Below are positions 1-5,804 of a stretch of 7,872 nucleotides of DNA, piece by piece. Below the pieces are notes generated by a model that saw nothing but the letters and a program-made list of their open reading frames with translations, was not told the DNA's origin and made no database searches. This DNA is from Omnitrophica WOR_2 bacterium GWA2_47_8. Its GTDB lineage: Bacteria; Omnitrophota; Gorgyraeia; Zapsychrales; GWA2-47-8. The stretch covers positions 17,237 to 25,108 of the forward strand of contig MHFY01000132.1 of the NCBI GenBank assembly GCA_001805375.1, in the 5' to 3' direction. A program made the translations under genes and the position numbers. How positions within the stretch are numbered: the first letter of the stretch is position 1; each line of letters begins with the position of its first letter.

Positions 1-1162
1 GAGCATTTCTATCAATTGTAATAATCGCGTTTTGATGAGACCCAACCAATCCCGTTCTTAAATCATTGCTTACTCTGGCATAAACATCGGGAAAGGAATC
101 GTCATCTAAATCCGCGATTCCTACTCCAAAAATTTGATCATAGGGTGCTGGAATCGTCATTGGAAAGCCTGGAAGGGTGTTTTGCCCCATGACATCAAAA
201 GCCCATATTTGGGCAATATAAACTGGCTGAGGTCTTGCCGTTATGCCGTTATTATTAATTACCAGATCTTGATCACCATCTTGGTCTAAATCGCCTAAGA
301 CAGCCTCTGAAATATGCTGATATGAAATAGACCCGACCCAATTTGTAATTTGATTACCGTTTTCATCGAAAACGAAAACATGAAAAGCTGTTTGGTTGTT
401 TACAAGGAATATGGCATCGTTTTTCCCATCACCGGTAACATCACCAATCAGTTGACGCGCGATAACACCATTAACAATCGACGGTGGCATAGAGGCAGTC
501 CATCGCAAACTCGCATTAGAGTTATATGCCCGTACAACGCCTCTATAGAAGGGTGGTTCCACGAGAAATAAAAGAACAGTCTTGCGGCCCGAAAAATCCG
601 CAACACTGATATTAGTAATTTGATAACGAGAGTCCCAACTTAGAGGCCAATTCGGAAGCTGAACAAAACCACTACCATGTCTATACGTATAAGCATAAAC
701 TGTTGTCATATTATTATTCCACCAAGCAGGTCCCTCAAGCGCAATAATCTCATCATAGCCATCACCATTTAAGTCAGCTAAAATAGGCGCGTGATCCGTT
801 CTCAGAATCTTGGAAGGATCCAGGTGGGCTAGGATCTGGCCAGCTGCGGAAATAACTAATATCCCTCCACCTATTGTCTGATCTCTTCCAGCGGTAACAA
901 CAATTTCCTTTCCCGGATTGGGCATCACATTCCCAATGCCGACAATGGAGATCTGCCGCGCTTGAGGAAGATATTGTAGATGCGGCGGAAACACTGGAAA
1001 TCCACTTCTCATCTGCCCAGATGCATTCCAAACATAAATGCCTGGCCGCATTATCAAGCCACCGACACCACTTGAATCAAGTAAAGTTGTAATAATCTCA
1101 TTATTCCCATCACCATCTAAATCTGAAACAGCGACTTCCCTAAAAGTAGAAGCACCTGCTCC
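1..1162 (-). CDS. FG-GAP/VCBS repeat beta-propeller protein, 5' end broken, 3' end beyond the window
   Basis: This reading frame is open from position 1162 to the left edge (about 387 codons) and encodes a secreted-type repeat protein. The FG-GAP units carry Ca-binding-like aspartate motifs: SDLDGDGNNEIIT (near 1126-1088), ADLNGDGYDEIIA, GDVTGDGKNDAIF, GDLDQDGDQDLVI and ADLDDDSFPDVYA (near 113-75), with weaker units between them (GIGNVMPNPGKEIVV, VADFSGRKTVLLF). Such repeats form beta-propellers in adhesins, integrin-like proteins and surface enzymes, usually outside the cell. There is no plausible start: the frame begins after a TAA at 1163-1165, the first ATG (1049-1051) lies inside the propeller after a complete repeat, and no signal peptide is present. 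The 5' part has therefore been lost, or lies in another frame (the 69-codon ORF just upstream overlaps it by 46 bases). It could be the displaced C-terminal half of a larger surface protein. The family call is strong; the gene's integrity is doubtful. Confidence 0.85.
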
Positions 1163-1326
1163 TTATTGACCAATTGCCACTTCATTTGATTCTTTAAGTC
1201 GATTGAGTCAAAATGATTATTCGTTATCGAGTCCCAGGCCTTTTTATATTTTTCAATGATACTTTGATCTGATTGCAATTCTCTCAAAAAAGTATTTAAC
1301 ATAGGCTTATCAAATGATGCCTTCAT
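1117..1326 (-). CDS. Hypothetical 69-residue protein, or frameshifted N-terminal piece of the FG-GAP gene
   Basis: This is a small ORF with an ATG at 1326-1324 and a TAG at 1119-1117. No Shine-Dalgarno site lies just upstream of the ATG. A second ATG nine codons in (MLNTFLRELQ) is an alternative start. The protein is hydrophilic and probably helical, with the pattern FLxxLxxDxxIIEKYKKA, then FDSIDL, then LVNKEQVLLLLG. This loosely resembles small helical proteins of the LigA-like or peptide-leader type, but I do not recognise a family. Its last 46 bases overlap the FG-GAP frame, and that frame has no start of its own. The two may therefore be one gene split by an indel near 1165, or this may be a leftover of another gene. 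Confidence 0.35.
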   Translation of the reverse strand: MKASFDKPMLNTFLRELQSDQSIIEKYKKAWDSITNNHFDSIDLKNQMKWQLVNKEQVLLLLGKSLFQI

Positions 1327-1334
1327 AATTAAAC

Positions 1335-1439
1335 AGACGTTGTCTGCAACTCCTTATTAGTTAATGATTTGTGAACTAATTCTTTCGTAAGTATTATTTC
1401 TATAACTTCTTACGCCCAAAGCGTTTATATACAACGTCT
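1335..1439. repeat. Nested inverted repeats between the transposase relic and the 69-residue ORF
   Basis: A 9-bp inverted repeat, AGACGTTGT (1335-1343) and ACAACGTCT (1431-1439), encloses two smaller stems: ATTAGTT/AACTAAT (1356-1362/1374-1380) and CGTAAG/CTTACG (1386-1391/1409-1414). The left arm also sits in a short hairpin, CAGAC-GTTGTCTG. The element begins at the stop codon of the Y1 transposase remnant. Y1/RAYT transposases act on hairpin DNA, so this could be a degraded element end or a REP-like sequence. It does not match the GTTRRRY core of an integron attC site. Only one copy is visible, so this is weakly supported. Confidence 0.35.
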
Positions 1440-1647
1440 ACTTCTTTATTCTTTCGATATAGCGGCCGCAGGCCAAAAGGTAATTTTCCTTCTGAATGGG
1501 CTGCATCTTAAATCGGCCTTGCCAAAGATACCCGTGGGATTTGTATTTTTTGTGGTAATAATGCGTGTAAGACCGCCCTAAGCCTGCCATCAGTTTTGAG
1601 ATTTTTTCAGGATCTTTAATTTCCAGGAGCAGATGGAAATGATTTGA
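1438..1647 (-). pseudogene. REP-associated tyrosine (Y1/IS200-like) transposase, N-terminally truncated remnant
   Basis: This frame has no start codon. It opens at 1645-1647, directly after an in-frame TAG (1650-1648), and ends at a TAG (1440-1438), giving about 69 residues. The translation is typical of the Y1_Tnp/COG1943 family: NHFHLLLEIKDPEKISKLMA with the catalytic HFH (HUH-type) pair, a Tyr-rich YTHYYHKKY segment, the hallmark GYLWQGRFKMQPI block, and LLACGRYIERIKK. In intact relatives about 50-60 residues precede NHFHLLL, and RYIE is followed by further C-terminal residues; both parts are missing here. Its 5' edge lies about 12 bases beyond the stop codon of the upstream secreted-protein gene. 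It is probably inactive and marks a past insertion or rearrangement between the two surface-protein ORFs. Confidence 0.85.
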
Positions 1648-1659
1648 CTAAAAAAAATC

Positions 1660-2987
1660 TTAAGGAACAGTTTCAATGGCTATATCAGCACTACTACCTA
1701 TGAACTCTGCAGTTGTCTTAAAAATCCGAACAGAATTTAATGGTTGAAAAATTCCCGTTGATAAATTCATTTTCGAAAATAAAATTTCCTGTATATTCGC
1801 ATTGGGCTCCTCATAGCGTACCACGAATGGAACAACCGTTGAATAACGTCTTTCTAAAGTAGCGACATACGAGTACATTTCCTGGCCTGGGTTATTCACT
1901 TGTCCGATTGGAATGGTTTGAAGATTTCTATAATTTGTCCCAGAAAAAATGTACGCTGTCAGGGTATCCGCGCCTACAATAGGACCTGTTGCCCATGTTA
2001 TTCTCGAAGTAAAAAAACTTAATGTGGGAGTAGGATTGGAATCTACAGATCCAACGAGTTGAACATTTTCCGCATCAGGGACATCAAGAAGCGGAGACCA
2101 GATTCCTGAAATTTTACTCTGAAAACGTGCCCCCGAGAAAAATGTGCTTCCTGCGATTGGAAATGATATTGCATTTATTGCTCCAGAATATCTCGAATAG
2201 GCTTTACGTTTGATTTTGGTATTTAAACTATATTGCCCCGTAATGATTTGCGGTTGACTTATGACAGTTAAATTTTGTGGGTTAACCTCCATTTCATAGA
2301 TTGACATCGAAGCAGGTGGGGAAAAAAATCCCCAAGTTTGATAGCGAATGACCAATTTATTGAACTGATGATCGTAAAGTAGATTTATTCCCGCAGGGCC
2401 CTCGCCACTTGCATTCACTGTATAGACTTGTTGCCATTGCGGCTGGACAGTGGCATTTGGACTTTTTCCAATCCAAATCTTTAAAGTAGAGGGAGACGAA
2501 CCATTGCTAACTCCACAATAATAATATACTTCTAAGTTTGTAGGATGCACCGCCTCATCACAACCGACAATGATCTCTGGTCCGGTTATTGGCGGGAGTG
2601 TGATATCACGCAAAATAAAATTTGCAAGATTATTTAAATTAGGGATTACAATTTCTCGGAACTTTTGAATATCCAGAGTCGTATTTACCTCTTTGAAAGT
2701 GATATACGTAATGCCATAAATATCTTTATTAATTCTTATGTCTAAATTTGCGTTGGGACTGGTAGATTGATAAAGAGTGATAGGGCTGTATTCTGCGGCA
2801 AACATAGAATCTACCTGGAGCAGTTCAACTTCCTGATAGTTTGGGGATCCCAGAATTACTTTGGAATAAACAAGGATATGATCAACAGAGGAGGAGGCCT
2901 GACCTTGCCATACAAAGACAGAGAAAAAAAACCTAATAAAAAATTTAAGACGAACCGATTCCCAATACGTTTAATCAACCTTTTCAT
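1660..2987 (-). CDS. Secreted protein of unknown function, frameshifted at a T8 run in the signal peptide
   Basis: Translation most likely starts at the ATG at 2987-2985, behind a good Shine-Dalgarno site and directly downstream of the riboswitch. The first frame gives MKRLIKRIGNRFVLNFLLGF, a basic N-region and hydrophobic core, but it ends at a TAA (2858-2856) after 43 codons. The second frame is open from 2970 to a TAA at 1662-1660. Joining the frames at the run of eight T (plus-strand A8 at 2924-2931) with one extra T gives a 442-residue protein whose signal peptide ends FSVFVWQGQA before SSSVD, a good signal peptidase I site. The mature part is rich in beta-prone, Asn, Ser, Thr and aromatic residues, has few Cys (a CDEAV and a YYYCGV region), and suggests a beta-sandwich or propeller. 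I recognise no family. The split may be phase variation, transcriptional slippage, decay or a homopolymer sequencing error. If the frames are not joined, the body could only start at the ATG at 2805, without a signal. Confidence 0.7.
2924..2931 (-). repeat. Homopolymer T8 (minus strand) at the frame junction in the signal-peptide codons
   Basis: Eight consecutive A on the plus strand read as eight T in the coding strand, around codon 20. The signal-peptide frame enters the tract and the mature-protein frame leaves it. Nine T (or six) would give one continuous reading frame. A nearby run of six T (2938-2943) could also shift the frame, but it would put an Arg in the middle of the hydrophobic core, so T8 is the better junction. 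Confidence 0.75.
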
Positions 2988-2992
2988 TTTTC

Positions 2993-3000
2993 TTTCCTTT
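2993..3000 (-). promoter_or_regulatory. Ribosome binding site fixing the start at 2987
   Basis: The minus strand reads AAAGGAAAGAAAA before the ATG. The AGGA core (2995-2998) lies seven bases from the start codon. This supports starting the secreted-protein gene in the signal-peptide frame rather than at the internal ATG at 2805, which has no comparable site. Confidence 0.65.
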
Positions 3001-3046
3001 CATAACAGTACCGATTAATAATGAAATTCGTTTATCCGCTCAAAAT

Positions 3047-3084
3047 AAAAAACCCTATTTTCTTCTTTCTACTCGAAAATAGGG
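3047..3084 (-). terminator. Intrinsic terminator, expression platform of the c-di-GMP riboswitch
   Basis: On the minus strand a perfect 10-bp stem, CCCTATTTTC/GAAAATAGGG (3084-3075 and 3062-3053), encloses a 12-base loop and is followed at once by TTTTTTATTTTG. It lies about 30 bases after the riboswitch aptamer and 65 bases before the start codon of the secreted-protein gene, where a transcription-attenuation platform belongs. Its 5' flank and arm (CGCCCTA, 3086-3080) can pair with the aptamer strand TAGGGCG (3167-3161). Confidence 0.88.
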
Positions 3085-3114
3085 CGATGGTTTCTTCCTT
3101 AATAAATATTAATT

Positions 3115-3190
3115 GGCAGCTGGCTATCCTTCGACTCCGCTTTAGGACCCTCTAGCTTTGCGCCCTACTCTTACGAATAGTTTGCCTTTT
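3115..3190 (-). ncRNA. Cyclic di-GMP-I (GEMM-I) riboswitch aptamer
   Basis: Read on the minus strand, this stretch follows the GEMM-I consensus in order. It has GGCAAAC (3186-3180), then the P2 stem CTATTC/GAGTAG closed by a GNRA tetraloop GTAA, then the invariant GCGCAAAGC segment, then GGGTCCTAAAG, and finally the P3/3' segment GGATAGCCAGCTGCC ending at 3115. In the Vibrio Vc2 aptamer the matching pieces are GGCAAACC, CATTCGAAAGAGTG, ACGCAAAGCC, GGCCTAAA and a TAGC...TACC stem. The RNA binds c-di-GMP between P2 and P3. It sits between a strong promoter and an intrinsic terminator and precedes a secreted-protein gene, in line with known GEMM targets (adhesins, motility, extracellular proteins). 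The call rests on motif order and base pairing judged by eye; no covariance model was run. Confidence 0.88.
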
Positions 3191-3234
3191 CAATAATCTT
3201 TTAAAAATCATAAAGAACAATCAAGCACGTTATA

Positions 3235-3262
3235 AGTATACCCCCCCCGTATAAAATTGCAA
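3235..3262 (-). promoter_or_regulatory. Sigma70-type promoter with a G8 run in its spacer
   Basis: On the minus strand, a -35 box TTGCAA (3262-3257) and a -10 box TATACT (3240-3235) are separated by 16 bases. Half of the spacer is an uninterrupted run of eight G (plus-strand C8, 3241-3248). Transcription would start near 3228, about 38 bases before the riboswitch aptamer, and would drive the riboswitch and secreted-protein gene. Gain of one G would give the optimal 17-bp spacing, and loss would weaken the promoter, so the tract could tune expression by slippage. Confidence 0.75.
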
Positions 3263-3280
3263 GGGGATAGGGGGGAAATG

Positions 3281-3294
3281 TGAAAACGTTTTCA
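3281..3294. promoter_or_regulatory. Perfect 14-bp palindrome, LacI/CcpA-type operator
   Basis: TGAAAACGTTTTCA is identical to its reverse complement and has the central CG of LacI/GalR-family operators; it also fits the core of the CcpA cre consensus. Its centre lies about 25-30 bases upstream of the -35 box and about 60 bases upstream of the predicted transcription start, a position suited to an activator rather than a simple blocking repressor. No LacI-family gene is in the window, so the cognate regulator is unknown. Confidence 0.5.
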
Positions 3295-3304
3295 AAATTT
3301 CTTT

Positions 3305-3346
3305 AAAAACTCTGGGGGGAAGTTCTCATAAATGAGAACTTCCCCC
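3305..3346 (-). terminator. Hairpin terminator of the GAF-ANTAR gene
   Basis: A perfect 15-bp inverted repeat (3315-3329 with 3332-3346; arms start GGGGGAAGTTCTCAT) lies 15 bases after the GAF-ANTAR stop codon. On the minus strand it is followed by CAGAG and then TTTTT (3309-3305). The T tract starts five bases late, so efficiency is uncertain. It separates the regulator gene from the riboswitch promoter. Confidence 0.75.
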
Positions 3347-3361
3347 AATGAACTTTAATTA

Positions 3362-4600
3362 TTAACCCTTCAATTCATCCATCAAGATAATCGACTCCGC
3401 GATGTCTTTCATTGAACGCGAGGAATCCATGCTTTTTTTATGGATCACGCGGTGGGCGGCTTCTTCGGATAAATTATTCATGCGCATCAAGATCCCCTTG
3501 GCGCGTTCAACCAGCTTGCGGGTTTCCAGGGATTCTTTGGCCTTCAGCGCTTCTTCCATAAGTTTTGTGTTTTCCACGGCCACGGCCGCCTGATTGGAAA
3601 CCATCTGCAGGACATCCATTTCCTCCTGGCTGAAATGGTGCGGGGTCTGCGTATAAATCGTAATAACGCCGATCGCTTTATCCTTAAAGATCATGGGTAC
3701 GGCCAGCATGGACGTTAGGCCTTCCTTTTTGGCCAGATCACGGTAAAAATAACGGTCCTCTTCACGCACATCATAGACTGCGATGGGTTTTTTGGTTTTA
3801 ACGACCTCACCGCTGACGCTGGAATTGACCTTCACATTGGGTTTCTTGCGGTAATCCACGCTTAAGCTTTGGGTTGCTCTAATGACCAGCTCCTGGTTCT
3901 TTTCATCTAAAAGCATGATCGAGCATATTTTGGAATCCAGCATCTCTGCGGTGACAACCACAATGAGATTTAAGATCTCGTCCAGATATCCCTGGGACGT
4001 AATGGACTGGCTGACTTTCACCAAACTATCGAATTGCGTGGCCTTCTTTTTGGTTTGCTCAAAAAGCCAGGCGTTCTCGATCACACCGCCCACCTGCTTG
4101 GCGATCATATAGATCAAATTGATCGTATTGGCGGCATAGTCATGGGGTCTTTTATGCTGAACATTAACGACCCCGATCGCCTTCCCCTGATAAATAATAG
4201 GCACCGACAGGAAAGCTTCGTATCGATCCTCCGGCAGGACATCAAAGCTTTTAAAGCGCGGATCTTTATAGGCATTTTGGGCGATGGCCACGGGTTTATT
4301 TTCTTTGGCGACCCAGCCGGTGATCCCTTCCCCTGTTTTCAAATGGATCTTGCCCAATTCTTCTTTATGCGCGGTTTTAGAGGCCATCAAGATCAGGTGC
4401 TCTCTTTTTTCATCGAACAGATAAACAAAAACCGAATCCGCGCTCGTCATCTCCGTGACGATCTTAACCACTTCTTTTAAAACCAGCGCGAGGTCGAGTT
4501 CCGAGCTGGTGATATCAACGACCTTGCGCAGGATCTTTATTTCCTCTGCTTCGGCGATGTGAAGTTTTTTATTGGGTGTTACTTTGGGGGGTTTAGTCAT
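3362..4600 (-). CDS. GAF-GAF-ANTAR sensor/antiterminator protein
   Basis: This cytoplasmic regulator has about 412 residues from the ATG at 4600-4598. An in-frame TTG at 4615 would add five residues (total 417); neither start has a clear Shine-Dalgarno site, and I prefer the ATG. Two tandem GAF domains cover roughly residues 35-175 (with GEGITGWVA and IGVVNVQHK) and 205-345 (with SVSGEVVKT and IGVITIYTQ). A short coiled-coil linker then leads to a C-terminal ANTAR domain (about 357-409), recognised by the RKLVERAKGILM helix and LSEEAAHRVIHKKSMDSSRS. ANTAR domains bind paired RNA hairpins with six-base loops and prevent transcription termination; GAF domains sense small molecules or oxidation state. 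No receiver domain is present, so input probably comes directly through GAF. The gene ends in a strong hairpin and is separated from the antiporter by about 90 bases, so it may have its own promoter. Its RNA targets are not evident here. Confidence 0.92.
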   Translation of the reverse strand: MTKPPKVTPNKKLHIAEAEEIKILRKVVDITSSELDLALVLKEVVKIVTEMTSADSVFVYLFDEKREHLILMASKTAHKEELGKIHLKTGEGITGWVAKENKPVAIAQNAYKDPRFKSFDVLPEDRYEAFLSVPIIYQGKAIGVVNVQHKRPHDYAANTINLIYMIAKQVGGVIENAWLFEQTKKKATQFDSLVKVSQSITSQGYLDEILNLIVVVTAEMLDSKICSIMLLDEKNQELVIRATQSLSVDYRKKPNVKVNSSVSGEVVKTKKPIAVYDVREEDRYFYRDLAKKEGLTSMLAVPMIFKDKAIGVITIYTQTPHHFSQEEMDVLQMVSNQAAVAVENTKLMEEALKAKESLETRKLVERAKGILMRMNNLSEEAAHRVIHKKSMDSSRSMKDIAESIILMDELKG

Positions 4601-4688
4601 AGTATTATGGTACAAAAATTCTTATAAAAAGCAACTATACTGTATTACCTAAATTATTTTTAGAAGAACAGTGTATTAGTCTCATATC

Positions 4689-5798
4689 TTAGGTTTCTTT
4701 TCGCTTTTGCGCCAGGCTGATCACCAGGGTAATAAAAACACCGGTTAAAACAAGGTTTAACGCCAAACTCAAGATCGACAATGGGACCGCGATGCCGCTT
4801 AAGCCATAACCCATGGCGATCAGCAAAACCCCGGCGCCGACTTCCCCGCGGGGGAACATGGCAATACTTAACGCCAGCCGGTCCTTCCAGGACGCTTCCC
4901 GACGATAACAAAAGAACAGAAAACTTTTTCCCACATTTGACAATACCGTTAAAGCTAAAACGTGTGCGATAAACACGCTGATGTTCATGTCCTGAAGCTG
5001 TATTTTGGGCAAAGAACAACCGACTAAGAACATAAAAGAACCCTTAATTAAACGGTCAGTGACTAAAGACACTTCCCTTTTGGGTTCTTGGTGCGGTTCA
5101 TCATAAGAAGGATCTTTTGCTTTACCGTGATGTGGATTATAAAGCAGCGCACCGAAAGAAAAGGCCGGGACCAGTGCGCCCAGGTCAATTTTAGTCACTT
5201 GATAGATCAGATACAAGGCCATAACGATGATGACACTATAGGAAATAAGCGCGTATTGGCCGCTGGGCAACCGCAAGGAATGCTGCCGCTGAAAAGCTAA
5301 AACCAAGAAAAAGACCATGAGAAAAACGCCGACAAATAATTTAAAACTCAGCCCGATAAAGAAAACCTGGAACGGGATCAATAAAAGAATGGCGACAAAA
5401 TCATCAAAGACCGCCAAAACCTGGGCCTTACGGAAGACCCAGCTTGTCCCTAAACCCGCCGCGGCCAGCATGGCAAAAAGGATGCCCGCCGACGTCGGCG
5501 CGGAAAAGATCCCCAGCAGGAACGCCTGCTGCCATGGGTATTTGAATAAAAGAATGAAATAACCGGCACAGAAGACCCACGGGAATACCGCAGCTAAAAA
5601 GGCAAGAAGAGAATCCTTCGCGTAACCCTTTAACTTCTTTTTATCGACAAAAAATTCCAGCCCCACTTCCATCATAATGTACGCAAGGCAGATGTTCGTT
5701 ATGATATGTAATGGGCCATGCACTGCGTCCAAATGGAACATTTGGGAGCAAAAGATCCCCAGGACAAGAAGAATGCTGTAGATGATGATTAAAGACAT
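4689..5798 (-). CDS. Cation:proton antiporter, CPA (NhaA/NapA/Kef-like) family
   Basis: This is a polytopic inner-membrane protein of 369 residues with about 10-12 hydrophobic segments, matching the family's transport core without a C-terminal RCK/TrkA-N domain. Visible family signs are the unwound-helix segment SAPTSAGILFAML (about 99-111), the adjacent acidic pair AVFDDF (Asp132-Asp133), a conserved-type Lys in NVGKSF (Lys291), and FPRGEVGAG (315-323). In CPA antiporters the DD pair binds cation and protons and is typical of electrogenic exchangers, in contrast to the ND pair of electroneutral ones. A hydrophilic loop near 222-245 (HHGKAKDPSYDEPHQEPK) is rich in His and charges. The ATG lies six bases after the thiolase stop codon, with AGGA overlapping that stop (TAGGAAAAAATG), so the two genes are probably cotranscribed and translationally coupled. 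Na+/H+ or K+/H+ exchange is likely, but the ion cannot be told from sequence. Confidence 0.9.
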   Translation of the reverse strand: MSLIIIYSILLVLGIFCSQMFHLDAVHGPLHIITNICLAYIMMEVGLEFFVDKKKLKGYAKDSLLAFLAAVFPWVFCAGYFILLFKYPWQQAFLLGIFSAPTSAGILFAMLAAAGLGTSWVFRKAQVLAVFDDFVAILLLIPFQVFFIGLSFKLFVGVFLMVFFLVLAFQRQHSLRLPSGQYALISYSVIIVMALYLIYQVTKIDLGALVPAFSFGALLYNPHHGKAKDPSYDEPHQEPKREVSLVTDRLIKGSFMFLVGCSLPKIQLQDMNISVFIAHVLALTVLSNVGKSFLFFCYRREASWKDRLALSIAMFPRGEVGAGVLLIAMGYGLSGIAVPLSILSLALNLVLTGVFITLVISLAQKRKET

Positions 5799-5804
5799 TT
5801 TTTC

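Noticed and set aside
350..571. 73-codon plus-strand ORF
   Set aside because: It is antisense to FG-GAP repeats, with no family resemblance.
774..1031. 85-codon minus-strand ORF inside the FG-GAP region
   Set aside because: The other minus frame carries the FG-GAP repeats through the same bases; this one has Ser/Trp/Cys-rich noise.
1335..1439. Integron attC site
   Set aside because: Imperfect stems are present, but the outer arms do not contain the RYYYAAC/GTTRRRY core, and no cassette array or integrase is seen.
2767..3018. 83-codon plus-strand ORF across the start of the secreted-protein gene
   Set aside because: It is antisense to the signal-peptide region and has no ribosome binding site or known motif.
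4034..4480. 148-codon plus-strand ORF opposite the GAF-ANTAR gene
   Set aside because: It lies wholly antisense to a gene with two clear GAF domains, and its translation has no recognisable domain; it is a shadow of the real frame.
4601..4688. Promoter for the GAF-ANTAR gene
   Set aside because: Several AT-rich -10-like hexamers occur (TATAGT, CATAAT), but no -35 box at proper spacing could be chosen with confidence.
4660..5019. 119-codon minus-strand ORF overlapping the antiporter 3' end
   Set aside because: It is rich in Arg, Gly and Cys and lies in an alternative frame of the antiporter, whose own frame has membrane segments and PRGE; shadow ORF.
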